Shown: piece after piece, positions 23,968 through 33,344 of the stretch
How the letters are laid out: each line of letters opens with the position of its first letter
Position numbering within the stretch: position 1 is the stretch's first letter
Source: Lichenicola sp964236105
GTDB lineage: Bacteria > Pseudomonadota > Alphaproteobacteria > Acetobacterales > Acetobacteraceae
Assembly: GCA_964236105.1 (NCBI GenBank)
Contig: CAXSBC010000004.1
Span: 186,001-250,000 of the forward strand
Direction: 5' to 3'
Length of the DNA stretch: 64,000 nt
The notes under the pieces: generated by a model
Database searches by the model: none
The model's input: only the letters and a program-made list of their open reading frames with translations
What the model was told of the DNA's origin: nothing
Made by a program: the position numbers and the translations under genes

Positions 23968-26187
23968 ATGTCGAGGCCGGGGTTGCCTAAACCGGAGGCG
24001 GTGCTTCTGCGGCTGCAGCTTCTCGGCCGTATGCAGGCGTTGACGCTCAGCAACGAGAGCGTGTTGCCGCTCGGCCGCAAGACGCGCGGGTTGCTGGCGA
24101 TCCTGGCGATGTCGGGCCGTCGACCGGTGCTGCGGTCGCGGCTGGCCGAGCTGCTGTGGAGCCGCCGCTCCGAGGAGCAGGCGCGCGCCTCGCTGCGTCA
24201 GGAGATCCACCGCCTGCTGGATGCGCTCGGCCCGGTGGGCGCCGACGTGATCACCGTCGAGCGCCATACCCTGGCGCTGAAGCCGGCACTGACCTCGGTG
24301 GACGCCGAGCGGATCCTGAACGCCAACGGCAATCAGGCCGACAGCCTGCCGCCGATCGAGGGGGTGCTGCTCGACGAGCTGACCGGCACCGATCCGGCCC
24401 TCGACGTCTGGCTGCTGACCGAGCGCAACCGGCTGCGCGAGCATGCGATCGGCCTGTTCGAGGAGATGCTGCGTCGGCAGCGCGACACGGAAGGCACGCT
24501 TGCGGCGGCGCGTCAGCTGCTGCTGCTGGACGGGCTGCACGAGCGCGCCTGGCGGGCGCAGATCCAGACCCATATGGCGCGAGGCGAGACCGGGCTGGCG
24601 CTGCAGAGCGCCGAGCGCTGCGCCGCCGCCTTCGCCGACCGCCACGGCGCCGAGCCTGGACCCGAGACCCGCCGCCTGCTGTCGGATCTGCGTCGCGGGC
24701 ATGATCATGACGACGACGCGCCAGGCTCGCCGCCTGCGGGTGCGGCACCCGAGTTCGTGCCGCAGCTGGCGCAGCCGGCCGGGGCGGCCGCGTCGGAACA
24801 CGGCCGGCCGGTCCCTCATGCCGAAGCGGCGATCGTCCAGCCCGAGCGCCTGATGCGGCTCGTCGAGGCAGCCGAGACCCTGCGCCGGGGCACGCCGAAC
24901 GGGTTGCCGCTGCTCGCGGTGCTGCCGCTGCTCGACCTGAACGGAAGCGACGGCTTTCCCATCCTGACGCATGGCCTGGCCGACGATCTCTGCGCCGGTC
25001 TGGTGGGCGAGAGCGTGCTGAAGCTGCTGCACGGCAGCGAGCTGCAGGCGAGCCTCGCGCATGGCAGGGACGATGCGGTCCTGCGTCGGAGCTTCGGCCT
25101 GGACTACGTGCTGGACGGTACGGTGCAGCACACCGCCGAGCGGGTTCGCGTCATCCTGCGCCTGACCGATATCCGCCAGCACGGGCAGATCGTCTGGGCA
25201 CAACGCTTCGATGCCCCGGGAGCGGACGCGCTGGCGTTGCAGGACACGATCACCTCCCAGGTGGTGGCGCGGCTGCCCTGGGAGATCATGCTCGTCGAGA
25301 GCCGCCGCCTGCGGCATCGTCCGGCAGCCGAGCTCGACCCGTACGGCATGGTCATGCGAGCGGTTGCCTACGTGCTGAGCGGCGAGCGCACGCAGAGCGA
25401 CCAGGCGGGCCTGCTGTTGCGCCAGCTCTGCCAGAGCGAGGGCGGCGACGCCCTGCCGCATCTCGTCTCCAGCCTGACCCACCTGCTCCGCCGCCTGCAG
25501 CGCTGGGGCGATCCGGAGCAGGAAGCCTCGCTCGCGCGCGCGGGCATGCAGGCCGCGTTGCAGCGCGAGCCGGGACACGCAGGCGCCATGGCCCTGTGCT
25601 GCCTGATCCGCAGCGAGCTGGACGACGAGCCGGACGCGGGGCTGACGGTGATCGAGCGCACGCTGTCGCAGCATCCGGAGTCCGCCATGGCCTGGGCCGC
25701 CTCGGTGTTCCCGCTGGTGCGGCTGGGCCGGCTGGAGGAGGCGGCAGTGCAGTTCAGGCGCTACAAGTCGCTGTTCCCGACGCATCCGGTCGAGCTGCTG
25801 CTGGATCGGCCGAGCATCATGATCCCGCTGCTGCAGGGCGAGTTCGAGGAGGCTGCGCGCGTCGGCACGATCCTGTCGGAGTTGCATCCGGGCTTCGCGC
25901 CGAACCTGGTGCCGTTCCTCGCAGCGCTCGGCCACCTGCACCGGGTCGGCGAGGCCGAACGGATCCGGCGCCGGCTGCAGGCGATCCTGCCGGATGAGGG
26001 GGTGGAGTCGCTGGTGCAGGCGGCCGGGCTGCGCCGGCCCGAGGATCGCGACCGGCTGGCAGCCGGATTGCGGCTGGCGGGCCTCCCGGAGACCATCGAC
26101 ACTGTCCAGCTGGCCAAGGCTGCGACGGGCTCGGCGATGGCGGCCCCGATGGACGGGGCGCTTGGCGCGGCACGGATGGCAGGATAG
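23968..26187 (+). CDS. SARP/BTAD-type transcriptional regulator with TolB-like domain
   Basis: 739 aa from ATG at 23968, preceded by AAGGAA; in-frame TTG (23908) and ATG (23920) upstream lack such sites. Residues about 13-85 form an OmpR-type winged helix (LGRKTRGLLAILAMSGRRPV, LRQEIHRLLDAL). A BTAD alpha-helical domain follows to about 225, then an Ala/Pro linker. At about 280-420 comes a TolB-N/FlgO-like segment seen in adenylate-cyclase-like regulators (LLAVLPLLDLNGSDGF, LDYVLDGTVQ, WAQRFDAPGADALALQD). TPR-like helices run to the end. The target genes are unknown; it may be autoregulated or act on the divergent nemA. Confidence 0.8.
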   Translation: MSRPGLPKPEAVLLRLQLLGRMQALTLSNESVLPLGRKTRGLLAILAMSGRRPVLRSRLAELLWSRRSEEQARASLRQEIHRLLDALGPVGADVITVERHTLALKPALTSVDAERILNANGNQADSLPPIEGVLLDELTGTDPALDVWLLTERNRLREHAIGLFEEMLRRQRDTEGTLAAARQLLLLDGLHERAWRAQIQTHMARGETGLALQSAERCAAAFADRHGAEPGPETRRLLSDLRRGHDHDDDAPGSPPAGAAPEFVPQLAQPAGAAASEHGRPVPHAEAAIVQPERLMRLVEAAETLRRGTPNGLPLLAVLPLLDLNGSDGFPILTHGLADDLCAGLVGESVLKLLHGSELQASLAHGRDDAVLRRSFGLDYVLDGTVQHTAERVRVILRLTDIRQHGQIVWAQRFDAPGADALALQDTITSQVVARLPWEIMLVESRRLRHRPAAELDPYGMVMRAVAYVLSGERTQSDQAGLLLRQLCQSEGGDALPHLVSSLTHLLRRLQRWGDPEQEASLARAGMQAALQREPGHAGAMALCCLIRSELDDEPDAGLTVIERTLSQHPESAMAWAASVFPLVRLGRLEEAAVQFRRYKSLFPTHPVELLLDRPSIMIPLLQGEFEEAARVGTILSELHPGFAPNLVPFLAALGHLHRVGEAERIRRRLQAILPDEGVESLVQAAGLRRPEDRDRLAAGLRLAGLPETIDTVQLAKAATGSAMAAPMDGALGAARMAG

Positions 26188-26292
26188 ACAGACCCTGCTA
26201 TCCGCCCCGGCCGGTTCTCCCACGGCTTTCCGTTGTCACCCCGTCCTGTCGACGCGCCGGAACCGGCCTCATCCAGGTCTCCCAGAGGCACC

Positions 26293-26865
26293 ATGACCCT
26301 CCGTCCGCCTGCCGCCTGCATGATCGCCGCCCCGCGCACGCCTGCCCGAGCGCCGGTCGGCGTCCGCTTTCCTGCCGCGACGGCGCTCGGTCTCGGGCTG
26401 GCCCTGCTCGCCGGCTGCGGCCACGGCTCGGGCGATCGCAGCCAGCCGGTCGCGGGCGACAGCACCGCCCTGTCGACGCCGACGCACGAGAACCACCTGA
26501 TGGGCGACGACAGAAGCCCCACCGCCGGCGATCAGACCGCGGTCGGCGTCAACGCCTATCTGTGGCGCGGCGCCATCGATACCCTGTCCTTCATGCCGTT
26601 CGCGTCCGCCGAGCCGGAAGGCGGCATCATCATCACCGACTGGTACAGCCCGCCGACGACCCACGGCGAGCGCTTCAAGGCCAACGCCTACATCCTCGGC
26701 AAGCAGCTGCGGTCGGATGCGATCCGGGTGTCGATCTTCCGCCAGGTGTCGCAGGACGGGCAGTGGGTCGATGCCCCGGTGGCGCCGAACACGTCTGCCG
26801 ATATCACCAGCAAGATCCTGGCGCGCGCGCGCCAGCTCCGTACCGACGCGGGCGGCGCTGGCTGA
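26293..26865 (+). CDS. DUF3576 domain lipoprotein
   Basis: 190 aa from ATG at 26293. The N-terminal region ends in the lipobox LLAGC near residue 38, after an unusually long polar start. The domain has VNAYLWRGAIDTLSFMPF, GGIIITDWYSPPTT and RFKANAYILGKQLRSDAIRVSIFRQ, all DUF3576 hallmarks. This protein is regularly encoded just before leuS and lptE in alphaproteobacteria, which suggests an outer-membrane assembly role. That is context, not demonstrated function. Confidence 0.87.
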   Translation: MTLRPPAACMIAAPRTPARAPVGVRFPAATALGLGLALLAGCGHGSGDRSQPVAGDSTALSTPTHENHLMGDDRSPTAGDQTAVGVNAYLWRGAIDTLSFMPFASAEPEGGIIITDWYSPPTTHGERFKANAYILGKQLRSDAIRVSIFRQVSQDGQWVDAPVAPNTSADITSKILARARQLRTDAGGAG

Positions 26866-26906
26866 TCCATGGCCGGTCGCATCCTCCTGGCGGGCAGGAG
26901 CAGACG

Positions 26907-29585
26907 ATGAGCGGCTCCCAGGACGGCGCGGCGGCGTCCGCGGATCCCCGTCCCGACGCCGCGCCCGGGCCGCGCTACGACTTCCGCAGCGCCGAGCCAC
27001 GCTGGCAGCATGCCTGGGAGGATCGCGGCTGCTTCGACGTGCCGGACGTCCCGCCTGCGGACCGGCCGAAATACTACGTGCTCGAGATGTTCCCCTATCC
27101 CAGCGGCCAGCTGCATATGGGGCACGTCCGCAACTACACGCTCGGCGACGTGGTGGCGCGCTACAAGCGGGCGCGCGGCCATGCGGTGCTGCATCCGATG
27201 GGCTGGGACGCGTTCGGCCTGCCGGCCGAGAACGCCGCCCGCGAGCGGGGCAGCAATCCGGCCAGCTGGACGCTGGCCAACATCGAGACCATGCGCGCCA
27301 CCCTGAAGCGGCTCGGCCTGTCGCTGAACTGGGACCGCGAGATCGCCACCTGCCTGCCCGACTATTACGGCCAGCAGCAGAAGCTGTTCCTGGATCTGGC
27401 GGCGGCCGGGCTGGTCGAGCGGCGCGAGGCGTTCGTGAACTGGGACCCGGTGGACCAGACCGTGCTCGCCAACGAGCAGGTGGTGGACGGACGCGGCTGG
27501 CGCTCAGGCGCGGTCGTCGAGAAGAAGCGGCTCAGCCAATGGTTCCTGCGGATCACCGCCTTCGCGCCGGAGCTGCTGGCAGCGCTCGACGGGCTGCAGG
27601 CGTGGCCGGAGCGGGTGCGCGTGATGCAGGCGCACTGGATCGGCCGCAGCGAGGGCGCGCGGATCAGCTTCCCGCTGGCAGCTCCGCCGGCCGGGGCGGG
27701 TCCGGATCTGGGCGCGGTCGAGGTCTACACGACCCGCCCCGACACGCTGTTCGGCATGTCCTTCCTGGCCATAGCCCCCGAGCATCCGCTGGCGGCCCAC
27801 GTGGCGGCGGGCGATCCGGCGGCGGCCGCCTTCATCGCCGAATGCCGCAGCCTCGGCACCAGCGAGGCGGCGATCGAGACCGCGGAGAAGCGTGGGCACG
27901 ATACCGGCCTGCGGGTGACGCACCCGTTCCTGCCGGGCGCCACCTTCCCGGTCTGGATCGCCAACTTCGTCTTGATGGACTACGGCACCGGCGCGATCTT
28001 CGGCTGCCCGTGCGGCGACCAGCGCGATCTCGACTTCGCGCGCAAGTACGCGCTGCCGGTGCCGGTCGTGGTGCTGCCGCCGGGCGAGCAGGCGGCCTCC
28101 TTCTCGATCGGTCGCACCACCCATGACGGCGACGGCACGCTGATCAATTCCGGCTTCCTCGACGGCCTTTCCACCGAGGCTGGCCGCAAGGCGGCGATCG
28201 AGCGGCTGCAGCAGCTGGGTGCCGGCGAGGGCGTGGTGAACTGGCGGCTGCGCGACTGGGGCATCTCCCGCCAGCGCTACTGGGGCTGCCCGATCCCGGT
28301 CATCCATTGCTCCCGCTGCGGCACCGTGCCGGTGCCGTACGCGCAGCTGCCGGTGCGCCTGCCCGACGATCCGGACTTCACCCTGCCCGGCAACGCGCTC
28401 GACCATCATCCGACCTGGAAGCATGTCGACTGCCCGCGCTGCGGCGAACCGGCCACGCGCGAGACCGACACCTGCGACACCTTCGTCGACAGCTCGTGGT
28501 ATTTCGCCCGCTTCACCGCACCGCGCGCCGGCACGCCGACGGTGCGCGCGGCGGCCGATGGCTGGCTGCCGGTCGACCAGTATATCGGCGGCATCGAGCA
28601 TGCGATCCTGCACCTGCTCTATGCCCGCTTCTTCACCCGGGCGATGCGCGAGACCGGGCATCTCGGGATCGACGAGCCGTTCGCGCGGCTGTTCACCCAG
28701 GGCATGGTCGTCCACGAGAGCTATCGCGACGCTGACGGCAGCTGGCTGTATCCGGACGAGATCGAGCGGGCGAGCACCGGCGCCACGCGTCGCGACACCG
28801 GGGCCGCGGTGCAGGTCGGCCGCATCGAGAAGATGTCGAAGTCCAAGCGCAACACCGTGTCGCCCGAGGCGATCATCGACCGCTACGGCGCCGACACCGC
28901 GCGCTGGTTCGTGCTCTCCGACAGCCCGCCCGAGCGCGACATGGAGTGGACCGAGGCGGGTGTCGCCGGCGCCGCCCGCTTCACCCAGCGCCTGTTCCGG
29001 CTGGTGGCCGCGGTGGCCGAGACCACGCGGCCGGATGCGATGCCCGACAGCTTCGGCGAGGCCGCCGACACGCTGCGCCGCGCCACCCACCGCACCATCG
29101 CCGCCGTCACCGAGGCGCTGGAGACCTTCACCTTCAATGTGGCGGTCGCCCGTCTGCACGAGCTGTCGACGGCGATCGCCGAGGCGGCCCAGGCGGCGGC
29201 CCAGCCGGCAGCGCAGTCCGCCGGTTCCGATCTCGACTGGGCGCGTCGCGAGGCGGCGCAGTCGATCTGCCTGCTGACGGCGCCGATGATGCCGCATCTG
29301 GCCGAGGAGCTGCTCGCCCTGCTGCAGCCGGATGGCACGCTGGCTGCCCTGCGAGCCTGGCCGGACGCCGATCCGGCGCTGCTTGCGGCACGACGGGTCA
29401 CCATCGCCGTGCAGATCATGGGCAAGCTGCGCGGCACCATCGAGGCGCTGCCCGACGAGGCGGCCGACACGGTGATCGCCGCCGCCGAGGCCGAGCCCAA
29501 CGTCGCGCGCTCGCTCGAAGGCCGGCGGGTGGTCAAGCGCATCCACGTGCCCAACCGCATCGTCAACTTCGTGGTCGCCGGATGA
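26907..29585 (+). CDS. leuS: Leucyl-tRNA synthetase
   Basis: 892 aa from ATG at 26907 with GCAGGAG upstream. Class I motifs: PYPSGQLHMGHVRNYT (HIGH box, near residue 62) and KMSKSKRNTV (KMSKS). The CP1 editing domain is present (TTRPDTLFGMSFLAIAPEH). The Zn-like CSRCGTVP and DCPRCGEPATRETDTCDTF parts and the C-terminal anticodon domain follow. The length is a little above average owing to a polar N-terminal extension of about 25 residues. Its stop overlaps lptE (ATGA). Confidence 0.97.
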   Translation: MSGSQDGAAASADPRPDAAPGPRYDFRSAEPRWQHAWEDRGCFDVPDVPPADRPKYYVLEMFPYPSGQLHMGHVRNYTLGDVVARYKRARGHAVLHPMGWDAFGLPAENAARERGSNPASWTLANIETMRATLKRLGLSLNWDREIATCLPDYYGQQQKLFLDLAAAGLVERREAFVNWDPVDQTVLANEQVVDGRGWRSGAVVEKKRLSQWFLRITAFAPELLAALDGLQAWPERVRVMQAHWIGRSEGARISFPLAAPPAGAGPDLGAVEVYTTRPDTLFGMSFLAIAPEHPLAAHVAAGDPAAAAFIAECRSLGTSEAAIETAEKRGHDTGLRVTHPFLPGATFPVWIANFVLMDYGTGAIFGCPCGDQRDLDFARKYALPVPVVVLPPGEQAASFSIGRTTHDGDGTLINSGFLDGLSTEAGRKAAIERLQQLGAGEGVVNWRLRDWGISRQRYWGCPIPVIHCSRCGTVPVPYAQLPVRLPDDPDFTLPGNALDHHPTWKHVDCPRCGEPATRETDTCDTFVDSSWYFARFTAPRAGTPTVRAAADGWLPVDQYIGGIEHAILHLLYARFFTRAMRETGHLGIDEPFARLFTQGMVVHESYRDADGSWLYPDEIERASTGATRRDTGAAVQVGRIEKMSKSKRNTVSPEAIIDRYGADTARWFVLSDSPPERDMEWTEAGVAGAARFTQRLFRLVAAVAETTRPDAMPDSFGEAADTLRRATHRTIAAVTEALETFTFNVAVARLHELSTAIAEAAQAAAQPAAQSAGSDLDWARREAAQSICLLTAPMMPHLAEELLALLQPDGTLAALRAWPDADPALLAARRVTIAVQIMGKLRGTIEALPDEAADTVIAAAEAEPNVARSLEGRRVVKRIHVPNRIVNFVVAG

Positions 29586-30235
29586 TCCGCACCCGCCTTG
29601 CCGCCCAGGCCGCCCTGCTGCTGCCGCTGGCGCTCGGCGCCTGCGGCTTCCACCCGCTCTATGGGGCTGCCGACGAGCAGGCGGTCGCCCGCCTGCCGGA
29701 CATCTTCGTGCAGCCGATCAGCGACCGCTCCGGCCAGGAGCTCCGTCTGGCGCTGCAGCAGCGCCTCGCCGGCACCAGCGAAGCCCAGCCGCAGGGCTAC
29801 CTCCTGGCGGTGTTTCCCTCGATCTCGGAGGAAGCGGTCGGCATCCACGGCGACAACACCTCCGGGCGCAACCGTGTCGTCGGCCGCGCGCACTGGGTGC
29901 TGTCCTCGGTGTCGCCGATCCTGGCGATCGTCAGCCAGGGGGATGCGCGCACCGTCGACGGCTTCAACGTGATCAACGAGCAGTATTTCGCGTCGAACCT
30001 CGCCAACGAGACCACCCAGCAGCGGGTGGCGGGCAACCTCGCCGACACCATCACCACCCAGCTCGCCACCTGGTTCACCACCCACCAGCCGCCAGCGACG
30101 GCAGTGCATCGGGCTCCGGCCCCGACGCTGGCGCCGAGCGACGTGCCGGGCAACTCCGACCAGTCGCCGCTGACGCCGTCGGGCGAGGACGGTCTGCCGG
30201 CGTCTGCGACCGGACGCGGCAGCCTCAATCCATGA
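29582..30235 (+). CDS. lptE: LPS assembly lipoprotein LptE
   Basis: 217 aa. The signal peptide ends in the lipobox LGAC (LLPLALGACGFHPLYG). The GFHPLYG motif immediately after Cys is diagnostic of LptE. It forms the plug inside LptD for lipopolysaccharide export. The start overlaps the leuS stop by four bases. The C-terminal 45 residues are a Pro/Thr/Ser-rich extension beyond the conserved fold. Confidence 0.9.
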   Translation: MIRTRLAAQAALLLPLALGACGFHPLYGAADEQAVARLPDIFVQPISDRSGQELRLALQQRLAGTSEAQPQGYLLAVFPSISEEAVGIHGDNTSGRNRVVGRAHWVLSSVSPILAIVSQGDARTVDGFNVINEQYFASNLANETTQQRVAGNLADTITTQLATWFTTHQPPATAVHRAPAPTLAPSDVPGNSDQSPLTPSGEDGLPASATGRGSLNP

Positions 30236-30253
30236 CCGGATGAGGCTTGCGGC

Positions 30254-31285
30254 GTGAAGGTGGATGCCCGGCAGGCGGCGCGGCTGCTGGCAGCACCGGG
30301 GACGTTGCGGGCAATCCTGCTGCATGGCGACGATACCGGACTGATCCGCGAGCGCGCCGCCGCCGCGGTGCAGGCCGCCGCCGGCACCCTGGACGATCCG
30401 TTCCGCCTCGCCACCCTGTCCCGCGACTCGCACGACCGGCTCGACGAGGAGATCGGCGCCCTGTCGCTCACCGGCGGCCGGCGGGTGGTCTGGGTCAGGG
30501 ACGCCACCGACGCGCTGGCGCCCGCCCTGAAGCGGGCGCTGGCTCGCCCGGGCGACACGCTGGTGCTGCTGGAAGCGCCGGGTCTCGCCTCGCGCTCGAA
30601 GCTGCGCGCGCAGATCGAGGCGATGCCGGACGCCGCCGCCATCGCCTGCTACCCCGAGGAAGGCCGCGCCCTGGAAGCCCAGGTCAGCCAGATGCTGGCG
30701 GCCCAGACCGTCCGCATCGATCCGGACGCGCTGGCCTGGTTCGCCAGCCGGCTCGGCGCCGACCGTGCCGCCACCCGGGGCGAGGTCGAGAAGCTGGTGC
30801 TCTATGCCGGCGAGACCGGCCGGATCAGCCTCGATGACGCCATGGCCTGTACCGGCGATGCGGCCGGCGCGGCGCTGGACGAGGCCGCGTTCGCCGCCAC
30901 CGCCGGCGACCGGGCCGGCGTGGACCTCGCCATCGAGCGCACCCTGGCCGAGGGCACCAGCCCGATCGCCGTCGCCCGCGCCCTGCTGTCGCACCTGCAC
31001 CGGCTGCGCCTGGCGAGGCTGCTGATGGAGGAGGCCGGCCACAGCGCCCAGGATGCGATGCGCAGCCTGCGGCCGCCGGTCTTCTTCAGGCGCACCCAGG
31101 CCTTCGCCCAGGCCCTCTCGCTCTGGACCGCCTCCGGCCTGCTTCGCGCCGCCGAGCAGACCCAGGCGCTCGAGCTGGCCTGCAAGCAGACCGGCGCGCC
31201 CGACCTGGTGCTGTGCAAGCGCCATCTGGCTGCCCTCGCCGGGCAGGCACGCGTCCGACGCCAGGCGCCAGCCACGATGGCCTGA
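30254..31285 (+). CDS. holA: DNA polymerase III delta subunit
   Basis: 343 aa from GTG at 30254, 18 bp after lptE. N-terminal ILLHGDDTGLIRERA is the AAA-like start; a lid domain (EVEKLVLYAG) and the collar helices (SHLHRLRLARLLM, PPVFFRRTQAF) follow. Delta opens the beta sliding clamp during clamp loading. The leuS-lptE-holA order is conserved in alphaproteobacteria, supporting the call. Confidence 0.92.
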   Translation: MKVDARQAARLLAAPGTLRAILLHGDDTGLIRERAAAAVQAAAGTLDDPFRLATLSRDSHDRLDEEIGALSLTGGRRVVWVRDATDALAPALKRALARPGDTLVLLEAPGLASRSKLRAQIEAMPDAAAIACYPEEGRALEAQVSQMLAAQTVRIDPDALAWFASRLGADRAATRGEVEKLVLYAGETGRISLDDAMACTGDAAGAALDEAAFAATAGDRAGVDLAIERTLAEGTSPIAVARALLSHLHRLRLARLLMEEAGHSAQDAMRSLRPPVFFRRTQAFAQALSLWTASGLLRAAEQTQALELACKQTGAPDLVLCKRHLAALAGQARVRRQAPATMA

Positions 31286-31373
31286 TCGCCGACAGCCGGC
31301 GCCGTGGCGGTCCGGACCGGCATCCTGCTCCGGTTGCCGCAGATGGCAGCGGCCGCTATAAAGCAGGCTGGTT

Positions 31374-31680
31374 GTCCGCGTAGCTCAGCAGGATAGAGCA
31401 CAGGATTCCTTGTCACCAACTGGGCGTCACGAGGGGAAACCGCGTGACGGATCCGCTCAAAGTCGGGGAAAGCTGTGGTGCACGCGCACCGTGCCGATCC
31501 CGAGCCAAGCCCGGCGGCGACGCCGGGAAGGTGTAGAGACTGGACGGGCGGCACCTAAGGGTTCCGGCCTAGGGTGAAGGGACAGTCCAGACCACGAACG
31601 TCGCCCATCGGGCGGCGGCGGCGAAAGCCGAAGTGGGATGAATCCTGGGGCCGTGGGTTCGAATCCCGCCGCGGACACCA
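31374..31680 (+). tRNA. tRNA-Arg (CCU), split by a group I intron, CCA encoded
   Basis: Exons 31374-31410 and 31641-31680 join into a 77-nt tRNA. The acceptor arms GTCCGCG and CGCGGAC pair perfectly. D-arm GCTC/GAGC, anticodon stem CAGGA/TCCTG and T-arm GTGGG-TTCGAAT-CCCGC close. The joined anticodon loop is TTCCTAA, giving anticodon CCU for AGG codons. The 3' end carries A73 and an encoded CCA. The intron sits after the third anticodon base (36/37), the same place as the known Agrobacterium tRNA-Arg(CCU) intron. Confidence 0.93.
31411..31640 (+). ncRNA. Self-splicing group I intron (IC3-like) in tRNA-Arg(CCU)
   Basis: 230 nt, beginning after exon U and ending in G. CCU of the 5' exon can pair with GGG at 31422-31424 (P1 with a U-G splice-site pair). 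P2 is CGTCACG (31425-31431) with CGTGACG (31443-31449). P7 is GACTG (31538-31542) with CAGTC (31583-31587). AAGGTGTAGAGACT and CACCTAAG are near-identical to the Azoarcus tRNA-Ile intron core. A GNRA-capped hairpin CGGC-GAAA-GCCG (31619-31630) fits P9. No open frame of note and no homing endonuclease. Confidence 0.92.
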
Positions 31681-31979
31681 ACCGGACCGCAAGCACGAAA
31701 CCGTCCTGGTGATCCTGGCTCAGGTCGACACCAAGCTTGCCAAGGCCGGCTGTTCCCCTGACTGGATGGACGGGGGCCGTCAGGCGGCGGGGGAGATGAG
31801 CCGAGCCCGATCAACTGGCATGGAATCCTGGCGGCGGGCGGATCAACATGGCGCTGGTAGCGTTGCTGCTGGGATGAACGACTATGGACGGTGGACAGCG
31901 CCCCGATCACCGGCCTGCCCTGCGTGACTTTCCCTCTGATCCGGGTCGTTCCCGGTCCGTGCAGGCCGACGTCTTGGAA
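31681..31979. other. Gene-free gap downstream of the tRNA
   Basis: About 300 bp between the tRNA 3' end and the stop of the ROK regulator. Open frames exist on both strands but show no recognisable protein, start site or codon pattern. There is no repeated copy of the tRNA 3' end and no integrase fragment I can recognise. It may be decayed sequence or a long 3' region. Confidence 0.5.
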
Positions 31980-33191
31980 CTAACGTTCCGAGGCCGCCTG
32001 GTCGAACCCGACGAGCAGCCGCGCAAGCGCTGCATCGATATGACTCCGCCCAAGCTGTCGCTCGACGACAAGCTGCGCGGCACCCTTGATGCCCGCATCG
32101 GGATCCCCGCCTGACACGGCGATCGTCAGTTCGCGCGTGGCGAGCGGCAGGGAGCGCCGGTAGATCATTTCGCGGATCCCCGAAAGCAGCACGTCCCCGG
32201 CACCGGCAAGACTGCCGCCAACCACGATCACGCCGGGGTTCAGGACGCTTACGACGCCTGCCGCCGTTTCTCCGATCGCGAGGCCGGCGGCACGGACGCG
32301 ATCCGCAGCCTCCGTGCCGTGACGACTGGCAAGCGTCACAATGTCGCGGACGCTGGCCGGCCGCACGTGGTCCGATGTGAGGTCGCGGATCAGCGCCCAG
32401 CCGGCCGCTACGGCTTCAAGACAGCCGATCTTGCCGCAGCGACACAGCGGGCCGTCCAGCGGATTCTTCTGGATGTGCCCGATGTCGCCCGCCGCGCCCT
32501 GCGCGCCCCGGTAGAGACGGCCGTCGGCGATGATGCCGCTGCCGATGCCCCTGCCGGCCTTCACGAACAACAGATGCCCGACATCCTGCCAGTGTTGTCG
32601 GTGCTCGAACAATGTCAGCAGGTTGACGTCGTTCTCGACCACCACGGGGACAGCGTAGTTGTCCTGGAACCAGCCCGGGATGTCGAAACCGTCCCATTTC
32701 GGCATGATGGAGGGACCGACCACCCGACCGCCTTCATGGTCGATCGGGGCCGGCAGGCTCAGTCCGATCCCCAGCACCGGATCGCCGGTCTTTCCGACCG
32801 TCTGGAGCAGGCCGCCGAAGACGCCCGTCATCGCACCCAGTGTCGATGCCGGGTCTTCGTGCAGCGCCACCTCGATCGTGCTCTGCGCCAGGATCTCGGA
32901 CCTGAGATTGAGAACCGCGAGCCTGGCGCGGCTCTCCCCCACATCGGCCGCCAGCACCACGGCGAAACCGGGATTGACCTCGAGCACCTTCGCCGGACGC
33001 CCGCCAGCGCTTGGAAACCGTTCCGCGCCTTCCAGCAGCACGCCCTTGCCGAACAGCGATCCCAGATGCAGGGACACGGTGGTCCGCGCGAGCCCGCTTT
33101 CCCGCATCAGCTCGGCGCGCGAGCGGTATCCTGCCGCCACCAGAGAGACCAGCAACGCCGCACCGCTTGCCGGACCGACCTCGTGCCTCAC
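31980..33191 (-). CDS. ROK family transcriptional regulator
   Basis: 403 aa. An N-terminal winged helix (SRAELMRESGLARTTVSLHLGSLFGKGVL) precedes a ROK sugar-binding domain with the zinc motif GHIQKNPLDGPLCRCGKIGCLEA near residue 245. Another ROK feature is VKAGRGIGSGIIADGRLYRGAQG. Regulators of this XylR/NagC/Mlc type usually repress sugar genes until an inducer binds. It is the last gene of the polyol operon, so it is the obvious candidate regulator, possibly acting at the inverted repeat near 39031. Confidence 0.88.
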   Translation of the reverse strand: MRHEVGPASGAALLVSLVAAGYRSRAELMRESGLARTTVSLHLGSLFGKGVLLEGAERFPSAGGRPAKVLEVNPGFAVVLAADVGESRARLAVLNLRSEILAQSTIEVALHEDPASTLGAMTGVFGGLLQTVGKTGDPVLGIGLSLPAPIDHEGGRVVGPSIMPKWDGFDIPGWFQDNYAVPVVVENDVNLLTLFEHRQHWQDVGHLLFVKAGRGIGSGIIADGRLYRGAQGAAGDIGHIQKNPLDGPLCRCGKIGCLEAVAAGWALIRDLTSDHVRPASVRDIVTLASRHGTEAADRVRAAGLAIGETAAGVVSVLNPGVIVVGGSLAGAGDVLLSGIREMIYRRSLPLATRELTIAVSGGDPDAGIKGAAQLVVERQLGRSHIDAALARLLVGFDQAASER

Positions 33192-33344
33192 CTCCGATCT
33201 CCTGCCAGCCGATCGCGCTGCCTGCGCGGACCCGGCGGCGCCGATCGGACCGACCGCTGCGCGCCGGAACCGGTTCGTGCCGCGATGCGATCGGCGCCGT
33301 TGGCGGAGCGGAGGCCCGGATGCTCGTCCGAACCGCGGCCGCCC

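Noticed and set aside
22576..26223. Minus-strand open frame of 1215 codons extending the ene-reductase
   Set aside because: The added part is antisense to the SARP-like regulator and rich in Arg, Gln and His; the family start is at 23697.
31457..31927. Short open frames on both strands inside and after the tRNA intron
   Set aside because: They overlap structured intron RNA, lack start sites and match no homing endonuclease; 230 nt is too short to hold one.
31681..31979. Possible integration site next to the tRNA gene
   Set aside because: No integrase, no repeat of the tRNA 3' end and no phage-like genes are visible.
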